Below, one piece after another: positions 1 to 6,556 of a DNA stretch of 13,702 bases. This stretch comes from Bacteroidota bacterium (GTDB lineage: Bacteria; Bacteroidota; Bacteroidia; NS11-12g; UBA9320): the NCBI GenBank assembly GCA_024638525.1, contig JAHEKB010000038.1:1-13702 (forward strand), read 5' to 3'. The position numbers and the translations under genes are program-made. The first letter of the stretch is position 1. Each line of letters opens with the position of its first letter. The notes beneath the pieces were generated by a model that saw nothing but the letters and a program-made list of their open reading frames with translations, had not been told where the DNA came from and made no database searches.

Positions 1-386
1 TTTGACCATTCCGCAGCACGCGCTCTCTCACCAATAAAAACTGTTTTCACTTTCTAATCCAATTCTAACTCTTTCTCAATTTCCAGGATCAATTGCTTTA
101 GGTCCTCTTTAGCATTGGGAATTATTGATGCGCTATTATCTACAGCCAGTACCAGCTCAGCTTTCATTTTGTCATAGTGTTTGTACTGCAGCAATGGACC
201 CAATAATTGAATCATCAAAATCAAGACCAAGCTGAACCTCAACAAGGGTAAAACCCATTTTAGAATAGGCCTCTCAGACCAGAGTGCTGAATCTTTGGAC
301 TTATAATATGCTGTAAATGCATAGACCGCCGCGAGCAAAACGCATAACGGAATGAACCAAATTGAATATTCAAAACTTATCTCCAT
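1..386 (-). pseudogene. VWA-domain membrane protein, partial, with in-frame TAG
   Basis: From ATG at 386-384 the gene reads 110 codons leftwards. Two membrane segments (residues about 8-28 and 44-66) are followed by VLAVDNSASI (79-88), whose Asp83-Ser85-Ser87 fit the DxSxS metal-ion motif that opens a von Willebrand factor A domain. This layout matches a Bacteroidetes family of roughly 650-700-residue membrane-anchored VWA proteins of unknown function. A TAG follows Asp110 (bases 54-56), inside the VWA fold. The same frame then stays open for 17 codons to the window edge and encodes KTVFIGERARAAEW, which would suit the next beta strand, so I read it as one gene with a nonsense codon. Seventeen open codons are weak proof. 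It could instead be a genuine short protein or a base-call error. A perfect -7 box lies 13 bases upstream of the ATG. Confidence 0.55.
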
Positions 387-399
387 TGCGGGTCGGGGT

Positions 400-407
400 C
401 AAAAATA
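400..407 (-). promoter_or_regulatory. Candidate -7 promoter box of the VWA gene
   Basis: On the minus strand the sequence reads TATTTTTG, a perfect match to the Bacteroidetes -7 consensus TAnnTTTG. It ends 13 bases before the ATG at 386, predicting a leader of about 9 bases. I see no TTTG at the expected -33 distance; the GCTTAT repeats lie there instead. Confidence 0.45.
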
Positions 408-413
408 GGCTAA

Positions 414-432
414 GCTTATAGCTTATGCTTAT
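414..432 (+). repeat. Three GCTTAT direct repeats in divergent promoter region
   Basis: GCTTAT occurs at 414-419, 421-426 and 427-432, the last two directly adjacent. The first copy overlaps the palindrome TAAGCTTA (411-418). The cluster lies between the two divergent genes, just upstream of the VWA-gene -7 box. It could be an operator for either gene or chance low-complexity sequence. Confidence 0.35.
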
Positions 433-497
433 TACACGCAAGCTAAAAAGTATTGAGACTAGTAACGGGATTGCATCCGCAATTCTTATGGCTGAAT

Positions 498-505
498 TAC
501 ATTTG
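498..505 (+). promoter_or_regulatory. Candidate -7 promoter box of the NADP reductase gene
   Basis: TACATTTG is a perfect TAnnTTTG match. It ends only four bases before the GTG start at 510, so transcription would begin about at the start codon and the mRNA would be leaderless or nearly so. The nearest TTG upstream (471-473) is about 24 bases away, longer than the usual spacer, so the -33 element is unconvincing. Confidence 0.35.
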
Positions 506-509
506 CGCC

Positions 510-1520
510 GTGATTAGCACAGACATAATAATCATTGGTGCCGGACCTACTGGCTTATTTGCCGTATTTGAAGCAGGATTACTCAAAATGAGATGTCATT
601 TAATTGATTCACTAGCGCAAGCCGGAGGACAGCTTTCAGAAATCTATCCCAAAAAGCCCATTTACGATATTCCGGGATTCCCCTCAATATTGGCGGGCGA
701 GCTGGTTGACAATCTGATGTAACAGATCAAGCCATTCAAACCGGGCTATACTTTGGGGGAAAGGGCTGAATCCATTGAAAAGAATTCAGATGGCCAATTC
801 GTGGTAACCACCAATAAAGGCACAAAACACAAAGCGCCCAATATTGCTATAGCTGGAGGGCTAGGGTGTTTTGAACCTAGAAAACCGGAATTGCCAAATC
901 TCGAAAAGTTCGAAGATAAAGGAGTTGAGTACATAATTAAAGATCCAGAACTTTACAGAAATAAGAAAGTAGTGATTGCCGGTGGAGGAGATTCCGCTTT
1001 GGATTGGACCATATTTTTAGCCGATGTCGCTAGCGAAGTCACCTTGGTTCACCGCAGAAAATCATTCAGAGGTGCATTGGATTCGGTAGAAAAAGTTTTG
1101 GAGTTAGATTCTGCCTCAAAGATTAAATTAGTCACTGAAGCCGAAGTGAATGGTCTTGATGGAGATGGCCACTTGAAAACTGTTGGGCTTAAATCTCGCA
1201 CTGGAGAGACATGGGAAATTCAAGCCGATCACTTTATACCATTATTTGGATTATCACCAAAACTTGGGCCCATAAAGGATTGGGGGCTTAATATAAACAA
1301 GGAGTCAATTGAGGTGAACACTCATGATTACCAAACCAATGTTGAGGGAATTTATGCCATAGGAGACATCAATCACTATCCGGGTAAACTCAGACTGATT
1401 CTCTGTGGTTTTCACGAAGCCACTTTGATGGTGCAATCCGCCTATAAGCGCATTAACCCAGATAAGAAATTAGTGCTTAAATACACCACAGTAACCGGTG
1501 TTAAAGAATTTGAAGAATGA
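510..1520 (+). pseudogene. Ferredoxin/flavodoxin--NADP(+) reductase, thioredoxin-reductase type, with in-frame TAA
   Basis: The encoded flavoenzyme would pass electrons between NADPH and ferredoxin or flavodoxin in the cytoplasm. I place the start at GTG 510 because it puts GAGPTG (FAD-binding, residues 10-15) at the usual distance from the N-terminus; upstream codons in frame encode nothing family-like. Further marks are AGGQLSEIYP, the NADPH-binding GGGDSALDW (from about 158), HRRKSFRGA, IYAIGD, the C-terminal CGFHEATLM and KYTTVTGVKEF. The full frame is 336 codons, close to the usual length. Codon 71 (720-722) is TAA, between DNLM and QIKPFKPG, where relatives normally have Glu; a single GAA-to-TAA change explains it. 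There is no frameshift and the other 335 codons look functional, so inactivation is recent, or the stop is read through or is an error. Re-initiation at TTG 753 would give a protein without the FAD-binding N-terminus. The stop overlaps the next start. Confidence 0.85.
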
Positions 1521-1861
1521 ATGTCGAAATTTATCACAACCCCAGATGCACCAAAAGCCGTCAAGCCTTGCAACTTCTTAACGATAAGGGTGTGAACCTT
1601 GAAGTTAGAGAATACCTCAAGGAAAGTTTATCCTTTGATGAACTCTCAACTCTGATCAATAAATTGGGGATTAGTGCAACTGAGCTGCTCAGGAAGAACG
1701 AGGCGATCTTCAAAGAAAAATTCAAAGGCAAATCGCTCAGTGATAAAGAGTGGATACAGGCAATGGTAGATTACCCCAAACTCATGGAAAGGCCCATAGT
1801 GGTCATTGGCGAGAATGCAGTGATAGCGCGGCCTACTGAAAAGCTTCTGGAAATACTTTAA
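1517..1861 (+). CDS. arsC: ArsC/Spx-family reductase (arsenate reductase-like)
   Basis: This 114-residue thioredoxin-fold protein belongs to the glutaredoxin-dependent arsenate reductase family. NPRCTKSR places the nucleophilic Cys at residue 11. Arg59 (LLRKNE), Arg92 (ERPIVV) and Arg105 (ARPTEK) line up with the three arginines that hold arsenate in the E. coli plasmid ArsC (Cys12, Arg60, Arg94, Arg107). Family knowledge therefore points to reduction of arsenate to arsenite with glutathione/glutaredoxin or a substitute thiol. There is no arsenite pump or ArsR regulator in view, so a general thiol-redox role of the YffB type is also possible. The ATG overlaps the TGA of the reductase gene (ATGA, 1517-1520), suggesting translational coupling, so the upstream nonsense codon may lower its expression. 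Confidence 0.85.
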   Translation: MNVEIYHNPRCTKSRQALQLLNDKGVNLEVREYLKESLSFDELSTLINKLGISATELLRKNEAIFKEKFKGKSLSDKEWIQAMVDYPKLMERPIVVIGENAVIARPTEKLLEIL

Positions 1862-1882
1862 ATTGGGCTTTTAAAGCAAATC

Positions 1883-2431
1883 TTGACGAATCCCTCAAGA
1901 AATAGTGTATTTATAGCTTGTAGTATAGACGGTTATATTGCAGATAGCAATGGTGATCTGCAATGGTTGAATAGCATTCCAAACCCAGACGGCATAGACA
2001 TGGGCTATGCTGAATTTATTTCAAAGCAAGATGCCATTGTTATGGGCAGAAATACCTTTGAAACTGTAATAGGATTTGAAGTAGAGTGGCCCTATCCCCT
2101 AACTGTTTTTGTTCTGAGTAATTCATTGCAGAAGATTCCAATGGAATATGCAGACAAGGCCGAATTGTTAAAAGGTGAACCCGCACAAATACAAGCACAG
2201 CTAAATCAGAGGGGATATCATCGACTGTATATTGACGGTGGCAGTACCATTCGGCAATTCCTAAATGCTGGCGGAATAGACGAATTGATCATCACCACCA
2301 TTCCAGTTTTACTCGGTGGCGGCATTAGGCTTTTTGATGAACTGAATCAAAGGCAATGGTTTAAATGCATTGAAACAAAGCGATTTTTAGGGTCGATTGT
2401 TCAAAATCGCTTTGTCAAAGAGAGCGAATGA
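1883..2431 (+). CDS. Dihydrofolate reductase-family protein (RibD C-terminal type)
   Basis: The 182-residue product has the fold shared by dihydrofolate reductase and the RibD reductase domain, an NADPH-dependent reductase of unknown substrate. Visible marks are VFIACSIDGYIA near the N-terminus, IVMGRNTFE in the first nucleotide-binding region, PLTVFVLSN, RLYIDGGSTIRQFL and the C-terminal ELIITTIPVLLGGG followed by LFDEL. It resembles the YyaP/YwjB group rather than true FolA, so I give no symbol. The start is TTG at 1883: no ATG or GTG is in frame before the conserved SVFIACSIDG stretch, and this choice leaves a seven-residue lead typical of the group. It follows arsC after 21 bases and its stop overlaps the ATG of the next short reading frame. 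Confidence 0.8.
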   Translation: MTNPSRNSVFIACSIDGYIADSNGDLQWLNSIPNPDGIDMGYAEFISKQDAIVMGRNTFETVIGFEVEWPYPLTVFVLSNSLQKIPMEYADKAELLKGEPAQIQAQLNQRGYHRLYIDGGSTIRQFLNAGGIDELIITTIPVLLGGGIRLFDELNQRQWFKCIETKRFLGSIVQNRFVKESE

Positions 2432-2595
2432 CTGATCTCTTTAAGGAATACTACAAAACAGAGAATCCATTTGGAGAACCCATTCCGGAACTCATGCAAT
2501 TCTTTCTATCATAATCGCGAGCTAGCAAGAGTATCACTCAGCATCGATCTGAGACTAAATACACCATTGTTGCGACAGAAAAAGTGTGGCCCTAG
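2428..2595 (+). pseudogene. Remnant of a SAM-dependent methyltransferase gene
   Basis: ATG 2428 overlaps the TGA of the preceding gene and opens a 28-codon frame ending at TAA 2512-2514. Its residues EYYKTENPFGEP and ELMQFF match, from memory, the N-terminus of a class I methyltransferase family in which they precede the SAM-binding glycine motif (LDLGCGQGRD). That motif is absent here. The same frame continues beyond the TAA for 26 codons to TAG 2593-2595 and contains KYTIVATEK, which could be the last beta strand of such an enzyme. I infer a gene that lost its middle by an internal deletion. The N-terminal likeness is fairly convincing; the C-terminal one is speculative. The alternative is a genuine 28-residue peptide coupled to the gene before it. 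Confidence 0.4.
2537..2553. repeat. Short inverted repeat between convergent genes
   Basis: CTCAG (2537-2541) and CTGAG (2549-2553) flank a seven-base loop CATCGAT. There is no T-tract on either side, so I do not call it a terminator. It is the only clear hairpin between the plus-strand group and the minus-strand channel gene. Confidence 0.25.
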
Positions 2596-3422
2596 GTCAA
2601 TTGGCCGCTTTTGATATGCAAATCTCTCTGTGGGAAAGGAATCTCGATACCCGCCTTGTCCAATGCAATTTTGGTCGCTTCAAGGCATTCAAAGTATACG
2701 TCCCAATAGTCTTGCTCAAGACAAGTAGGTCTTACAGCAAGGTTTACGGAATTGTCTCCTAAGCTCAGAACACCGACAAAGGGTGCTGGTTCTTCCAAGA
2801 CTTTTGGATTCGACTTTAAAGCTTCAATTATCACTTGCCTTGCCTTGGGTATGTCTTCTTTGTAGGCAATACCTGCTTCTAAATCTACTCTTCTAGTCGG
2901 CTCTTTAGAATAGTTGATGATCTTGTCATTCGCTACAGCACCATTGGGCATAATTGCGGTATTCCCCTTGGGAGTAGTTATGATGGTGTTGAATATGGTA
3001 ATGCTTTTGACCACTCCAATTTCTCCTTGAATATCTACTACATCACCAACTTTAAACGGTTTGAAAAGCAGAATAATCACTCCTCCTGCAAAGTTGGCCA
3101 AGCTGCCTTGCAACGCCAGACCAACTGCCAGACCAGCTGCACCCAGTATTGCAACAAAACTGGTCGTAGCTATACCAACCATGCTGGCAACGGAAATCAG
3201 TAAAAGGACCTTGAATCCTATGTTCATCAAACTGCTTATGAATGGAATCAAGGACGGATCCACACTTCTTTTCTCCATGGTTTTTCTCACAAAGCGCGTA
3301 AAGCGAGCTATTAGCCAAAAACCGATGACGAGAGTAACCAAGGCCATAGCAAATTTCGGTCCGTTGTCTTTCAAGAATTCCAGGGCGAATTCTTTCCAGT
3401 ATTGAATCTTTTCCGTTTCCAT
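2592..3422 (-). CDS. mscS: Small-conductance mechanosensitive channel, MscS family
   Basis: This 276-residue inner-membrane protein is close in size to E. coli MscS (286). Membrane helices lie at about 23-42 and 62-83, and the pore helix at about 86-120. The pore helix carries the alternating Ala/Gly stretch AILGAAGLAVGLALQGSLAN (91-110), almost the same as in E. coli. The beta domain follows (FKVGDVVDIQGEIGVV, then MPNGAVANDKIINYS, about 124-172), then the alpha/beta vestibule and the closing motif IPFPQRDLHI (261-270). Such channels form heptamers that open under membrane tension and release solutes after osmotic downshock. The ATG at 3422 gives a normal N-terminus. The gene is transcribed alone, divergent from pheT, and ends in TAG. 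Confidence 0.93.
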   Translation of the reverse strand: METEKIQYWKEFALEFLKDNGPKFAMALVTLVIGFWLIARFTRFVRKTMEKRSVDPSLIPFISSLMNIGFKVLLLISVASMVGIATTSFVAILGAAGLAVGLALQGSLANFAGGVIILLFKPFKVGDVVDIQGEIGVVKSITIFNTIITTPKGNTAIMPNGAVANDKIINYSKEPTRRVDLEAGIAYKEDIPKARQVIIEALKSNPKVLEEPAPFVGVLSLGDNSVNLAVRPTCLEQDYWDVYFECLEATKIALDKAGIEIPFPQRDLHIKSGQLT

Positions 3423-3579
3423 GCTGCGAAGCTAGCATTTGCAGAATAATTTTAAAGAGCTATTAACCAAAATGATTTATTGCTTGAATGTTCAGCTTCT
3501 TCATTCATGATAATCGCCAAATCGTTGAACCCAATGGAAGATTGATAATGCAAGCCTTAATAATCATAATAGTAAGTGC

Positions 3580-3587
3580 TATTTTCG
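3580..3587 (+). promoter_or_regulatory. Weak candidate -7 box of the pheT operon
   Basis: TATTTTCG matches TAnnTTTG except for one C. It ends 12 bases before the chosen ATG of pheT, the same spacing as the stronger boxes elsewhere in the window, and it lies downstream of the alternative GTG at 3576, which argues against that start. No clear -33 element or phenylalanine-rich leader peptide is visible in the 177-base gap to mscS. Confidence 0.25.
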
Positions 3588-3599
3588 CCCTTTAATAAG

Positions 3600-5945
3600 A
3601 TGAAGATCTCGTATAATTGGTTACAGACCTTGATTCAAACTGACCTCAGCCTTGATGAGTTGTGCCACGAGTTAACTATGAGTGGCCTAGAGGTAGAACA
3701 TGTAGTTAAACAAGAGTCTATCAAAGGTGGATTAAGAGGATTGGTTGTGGGTGAAGTACTTGAAAAAAGTAAGCATCCCAATGCAGACAAGCTCAGCCTG
3801 ACCAAAGTGAATATTGGCAATGGCGAGGCTCTGCCAATTGTATGTGGTGCACCCAACATTGCAGCTGGCCAAAAGGTCGTGGTTGCTCCAGTTGGAACAA
3901 CCATTTACCCAAATTCAGGCGAAGCCTTCAAGATTAAAAAAGCCAAAATTCGAGGTGAAGAATCAAAAGGCATGATCTGCGCTGAAGACGAAATCGGTCT
4001 TGGAAGCTCGCACGATGGTGTTATTGTCCTTGACAGCCATCTCAAGGTCGGCACTAAACTAGAAGATCTTTACGAAATTGACATCGACCATGAAATTGAA
4101 ATTGCCATCATTCCCAACAGAGGTGATGCCATTTCACATCTGGGTGTCGCACGTGAGATTCAGGCCATAACGGGTAAGAAGTACAGAAAACCAGGAACGG
4201 TTACTTTTGATGCAAGGGGTCCGGAAAGAGTAGATATAGAGATAAAAGATGCTGAAGCCTGCCCTCGGTATGAAGGAATCAGCTTGATAAATGTGCATGT
4301 AGAACCCTCCCCCGACTGGCTAACTCAGCGCCTTCTGAGCATTGGCTTGAATCCCATCAATAATGTGGTGGATATAACCAATTATATTCAACACGAAATA
4401 GGACAACCGATTCACGCATTTGATTTGGATGAGATAGAAGGGAAGCAAGTAGTTGTGCGGAGAGCGGAGAAAGGTGAGAAACTGACCACCTTAGATGGTG
4501 AAGAGCGTGAGCTGGGAACGGACAATCTGGTCATCGCCAATGCTGAAAATCCCATGGCTTTAGCAGGCGTGTTGGGGGGCCTAGATTCTGGAGTCACGGA
4601 AAAGACAAGAAAAGTATTTATAGAAAGTGCGTATTTCAACCCGAGCATAGTGAGGCAAACGGCCAAGCAATTCGGCATCAACTCAGATGCATCTTACCGC
4701 TATGAAAGGGGAACAGATCCAAATATCACAGACTATGCCTTGAGACGCGTAGTGAATCTATTACAGGATATTGCTCAAGCGGAAGTTGCCTCCGAGATAG
4801 TAGATATTTATCCCAACCCAATTGCAGACAAGGAGATAGAAATCAATTTGGCCCATCTCAATAAATTCATGGGTCATGAGATCGAAAAAGAGAAGGTTAT
4901 TGAGATTCTACAAAACCTGGAGATAAAGATTGCCGGAAACAATGGCGACAATTTAATGCTGCATGTGCCCCCATACAGACCAGACGTGCAAAGGCCGGTC
5001 GATATTTACGAGGAAATCATCCGGGTTTATGGTTTTGATAATATCCCCATCCCAAGCAAGGTCAATTATGCACCCTCTGTCATCAGCAGCCATTCAGAGA
5101 ATCGGATCCAAACAATGGTGAGCAATTATCTTTCTGCCAATGGTTTTCAAGAGATCATGTCAAATTCGCTAACAAATAGCGAATATTATGACGACGATTC
5201 AAGATCCAGGGCTGTTGAAATGCTCAATCCACTAAGTCGTGAAATGGACGTCATGCGGATGGAGCTACTCAACTCAGCCTTGGAATCTATTGCATATAAT
5301 GTCAATAGAAAGAATCCGGATCTCAAATTCTATGAATTTGGAAAGACCTACGGAACATCGTCAGAAGGATATTATGAGCAAAAGGTTCTTCAAATCAGCG
5401 CAAACGGTCGTTTGTTCAAAGAACATTGGAATACAGGTAATGAGAACATGACCGAAGCTCAGCTCAAAGGGATTGCTGAGAACATATTGGGCAAATTGAA
5501 CATTGCTACTAAGCACTACAAAAAGATCATTCGCGTAGAACAGATAAGCAGTTCTGATTTGAAAAGACATGGTCTAAAGGAAAATCCAATCTCGCTTAAG
5601 ATTGATTGGCAAAAAGCACTTGAGCTCAGTTCACATGAGATCGTTTTAGAAGATATTCCAAAATACCCTCTGGTAAGACGAGATCTCTCTTTGGTGTTTG
5701 CCAGCCATATCGAGTTCAAAGACATAAAGTCTTTGGCTGAGCAAAAATCCAAAGGATTGCTAAGAAAGGTAGAACTCTTTGATGTTTATGAAGGCAAGCC
5801 ATTGGCCAAAGGAGAGCGTTCTTTGTCGCTTGCGTTCTATCTTTACAATCCAAAAAAGACCATGGAAGATGAAGAAATTGACGGAGTTATGAATGCGCTG
5901 ATTGCTGGATTTGAATCTCAACTTGAAGCTAAAATTAGAAGATAA
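3600..5945 (+). CDS. pheT: Phenylalanine--tRNA ligase, beta subunit
   Basis: The beta subunit forms the cytoplasmic alpha2-beta2 enzyme that charges tRNA-Phe. I chose ATG 3600 over GTG 3576 because it gives the canonical opening MKISYNWLQ and 781 residues (E. coli: 795). Domains in order are an OB-fold tRNA-binding domain (about 40-155, with GEVLEKSKHPNADKL and VCGAPNI), the B3/B4 editing domain (about 215-380, with NPINNVVDITNY and GQPIHAFD), B5 (about 408-480, ending in DIYEEIIRVYGFD), the catalytic-like core, and the C-terminal ferredoxin-fold anticodon-binding domain (688-781, starting KYPLVRRDLSLVF). The alpha-subunit gene pheS is not beside it. It heads a plus-strand operon and its TAA abuts the next ATG directly. 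An imperfect -7 box lies 12 bases upstream. Confidence 0.97.
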   Translation: MKISYNWLQTLIQTDLSLDELCHELTMSGLEVEHVVKQESIKGGLRGLVVGEVLEKSKHPNADKLSLTKVNIGNGEALPIVCGAPNIAAGQKVVVAPVGTTIYPNSGEAFKIKKAKIRGEESKGMICAEDEIGLGSSHDGVIVLDSHLKVGTKLEDLYEIDIDHEIEIAIIPNRGDAISHLGVAREIQAITGKKYRKPGTVTFDARGPERVDIEIKDAEACPRYEGISLINVHVEPSPDWLTQRLLSIGLNPINNVVDITNYIQHEIGQPIHAFDLDEIEGKQVVVRRAEKGEKLTTLDGEERELGTDNLVIANAENPMALAGVLGGLDSGVTEKTRKVFIESAYFNPSIVRQTAKQFGINSDASYRYERGTDPNITDYALRRVVNLLQDIAQAEVASEIVDIYPNPIADKEIEINLAHLNKFMGHEIEKEKVIEILQNLEIKIAGNNGDNLMLHVPPYRPDVQRPVDIYEEIIRVYGFDNIPIPSKVNYAPSVISSHSENRIQTMVSNYLSANGFQEIMSNSLTNSEYYDDDSRSRAVEMLNPLSREMDVMRMELLNSALESIAYNVNRKNPDLKFYEFGKTYGTSSEGYYEQKVLQISANGRLFKEHWNTGNENMTEAQLKGIAENILGKLNIATKHYKKIIRVEQISSSDLKRHGLKENPISLKIDWQKALELSSHEIVLEDIPKYPLVRRDLSLVFASHIEFKDIKSLAEQKSKGLLRKVELFDVYEGKPLAKGERSLSLAFYLYNPKKTMEDEEIDGVMNALIAGFESQLEAKIRR

Positions 5946-6230
5946 ATGGAACTCGCAGACCGATTAGACCTCTTGACGGAAAAGCTCAAAAGCTTGGTGA
6001 TGGAGCGCAATATTCTTGCTGAAGAGAATACGGATCTGAGAGAGCAATTGGACCAAATGAAAGTAGAATTGCACCGTCAAACCGCGGCCATTAATAATTT
6101 AGAAGAACAGAATAAAAGTGCTAAACTTGCAGGAGGTCAAAACGTGAATTTAGACAATTCAGGGATTAAAGATGAACTGAATGCTCTGATCAAGGAGATT
6201 GACCAATGCATAAATTTAGTAAAACGATAA
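5946..6230 (+). CDS. Small coiled-coil protein, candidate ZapA partner
   Basis: The 94-residue product is charged and has no membrane segment or cysteine pair. Residues about 1-60 show heptad spacing of Leu/Ile/Met among Glu, Lys and Gln, as in a continuous coiled coil. A Gly/Asn-rich linker (about 62-72) and a short C-terminal helix (about 73-94, ending INLVKR) follow. The gene begins directly after the pheT stop with no gap and zapA follows about 13 bases later. I recall this gene order as recurrent in Bacteroidetes, where the protein is called hypothetical. Its size, coiled coil and position suggest a ZapB-like factor that binds ZapA at the FtsZ ring; this is inference, and I see no residue-level likeness to ZapB. 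Confidence 0.7.
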   Translation: MELADRLDLLTEKLKSLVMERNILAEENTDLREQLDQMKVELHRQTAAINNLEEQNKSAKLAGGQNVNLDNSGIKDELNALIKEIDQCINLVKR

Positions 6231-6243
6231 GTTGAACAGACGG

Positions 6244-6522
6244 ATGTCTGAGGAAGAAATATCCATAAAGATTAATATCTGCGACCGCTTCTACCCTTTG
6301 AGGATCAATGCAACTGAAGAGGAGAGTGTTAGACGAGCAGGAAAACTGATAAATGAAAGGGCCCGCTACTACATTGAGAATTTCTCAGTACAAGATAAGC
6401 AGGATGCCCTTGCCATGGTGGCACTTGAATTCTCTTCAGAATTGGATTCTAGTGGAACAGGCAGCGACCTGGACAAGGTTGAACAGCGACTTCAAGACAT
6501 TGAAGATTTGCTAGATCAATAG
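6244..6522 (+). CDS. zapA: Cell division protein ZapA
   Basis: ZapA binds FtsZ filaments, bundles them and stabilises the division ring. The 92-residue protein shows the family order: a short beta part with IKINICDRFYPLRI, where a target-like segment precedes EEESVRRAGKLINERARYY, then a long helix with KQDALAMVALEFSSEL, and a C-terminal coiled coil (VEQRLQDIEDLLDQ) used for tetramer formation. I prefer ATG 6244 to the in-frame TTG at 6232, which would only add four basic/polar residues. The gene stands between the coiled-coil gene and rny with small gaps, so it is probably co-transcribed and co-expressed with them. It ends in TAG, which shows that TAG is a working stop codon in this genome. 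Confidence 0.85.
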   Translation: MSEEEISIKINICDRFYPLRINATEEESVRRAGKLINERARYYIENFSVQDKQDALAMVALEFSSELDSSGTGSDLDKVEQRLQDIEDLLDQ

Positions 6523-6556
6523 GATAATTCCTTATCATCCGCCGTATAAGATTGAT

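Noticed and set aside
720..722. Reassigned stop codon or alternative genetic code
   Set aside because: TAA, TAG and TGA all end intact genes in this window (pheT and rny, zapA and mscS, aroQ), so a general reassignment is not supported.
1517..2431. Arsenic resistance operon
   Set aside because: Only an ArsC-like reductase is present; no arsR, arsB, acr3 or arsM homologue stands beside it.
3052..3438. Long alternative reading frames of 128 residues (minus) and 114 residues (plus, 3061-3405) within the channel gene
   Set aside because: They lie entirely over the clear MscS coding frame, show no domain-like pattern and have compositions typical of out-of-frame translation.
3576..3599. Upstream GTG start for pheT
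   Set aside because: ATG 3600 gives the canonical MKISYNWL opening; the extra eight residues are not family-like and the candidate -7 box overlaps them.
4412..4681. Antisense frame of 89 residues within pheT
   Set aside because: It is Ser/Pro-rich shadow translation of the editing-domain region of pheT; no start context or motif supports it.
6523..6536. GATAA-ttcc-TTATC inverted repeat between zapA and rny as a terminator
   Set aside because: A five-base AT-rich stem without a T-tract is too weak, and the gap of 34 bases suggests the genes are co-transcribed.
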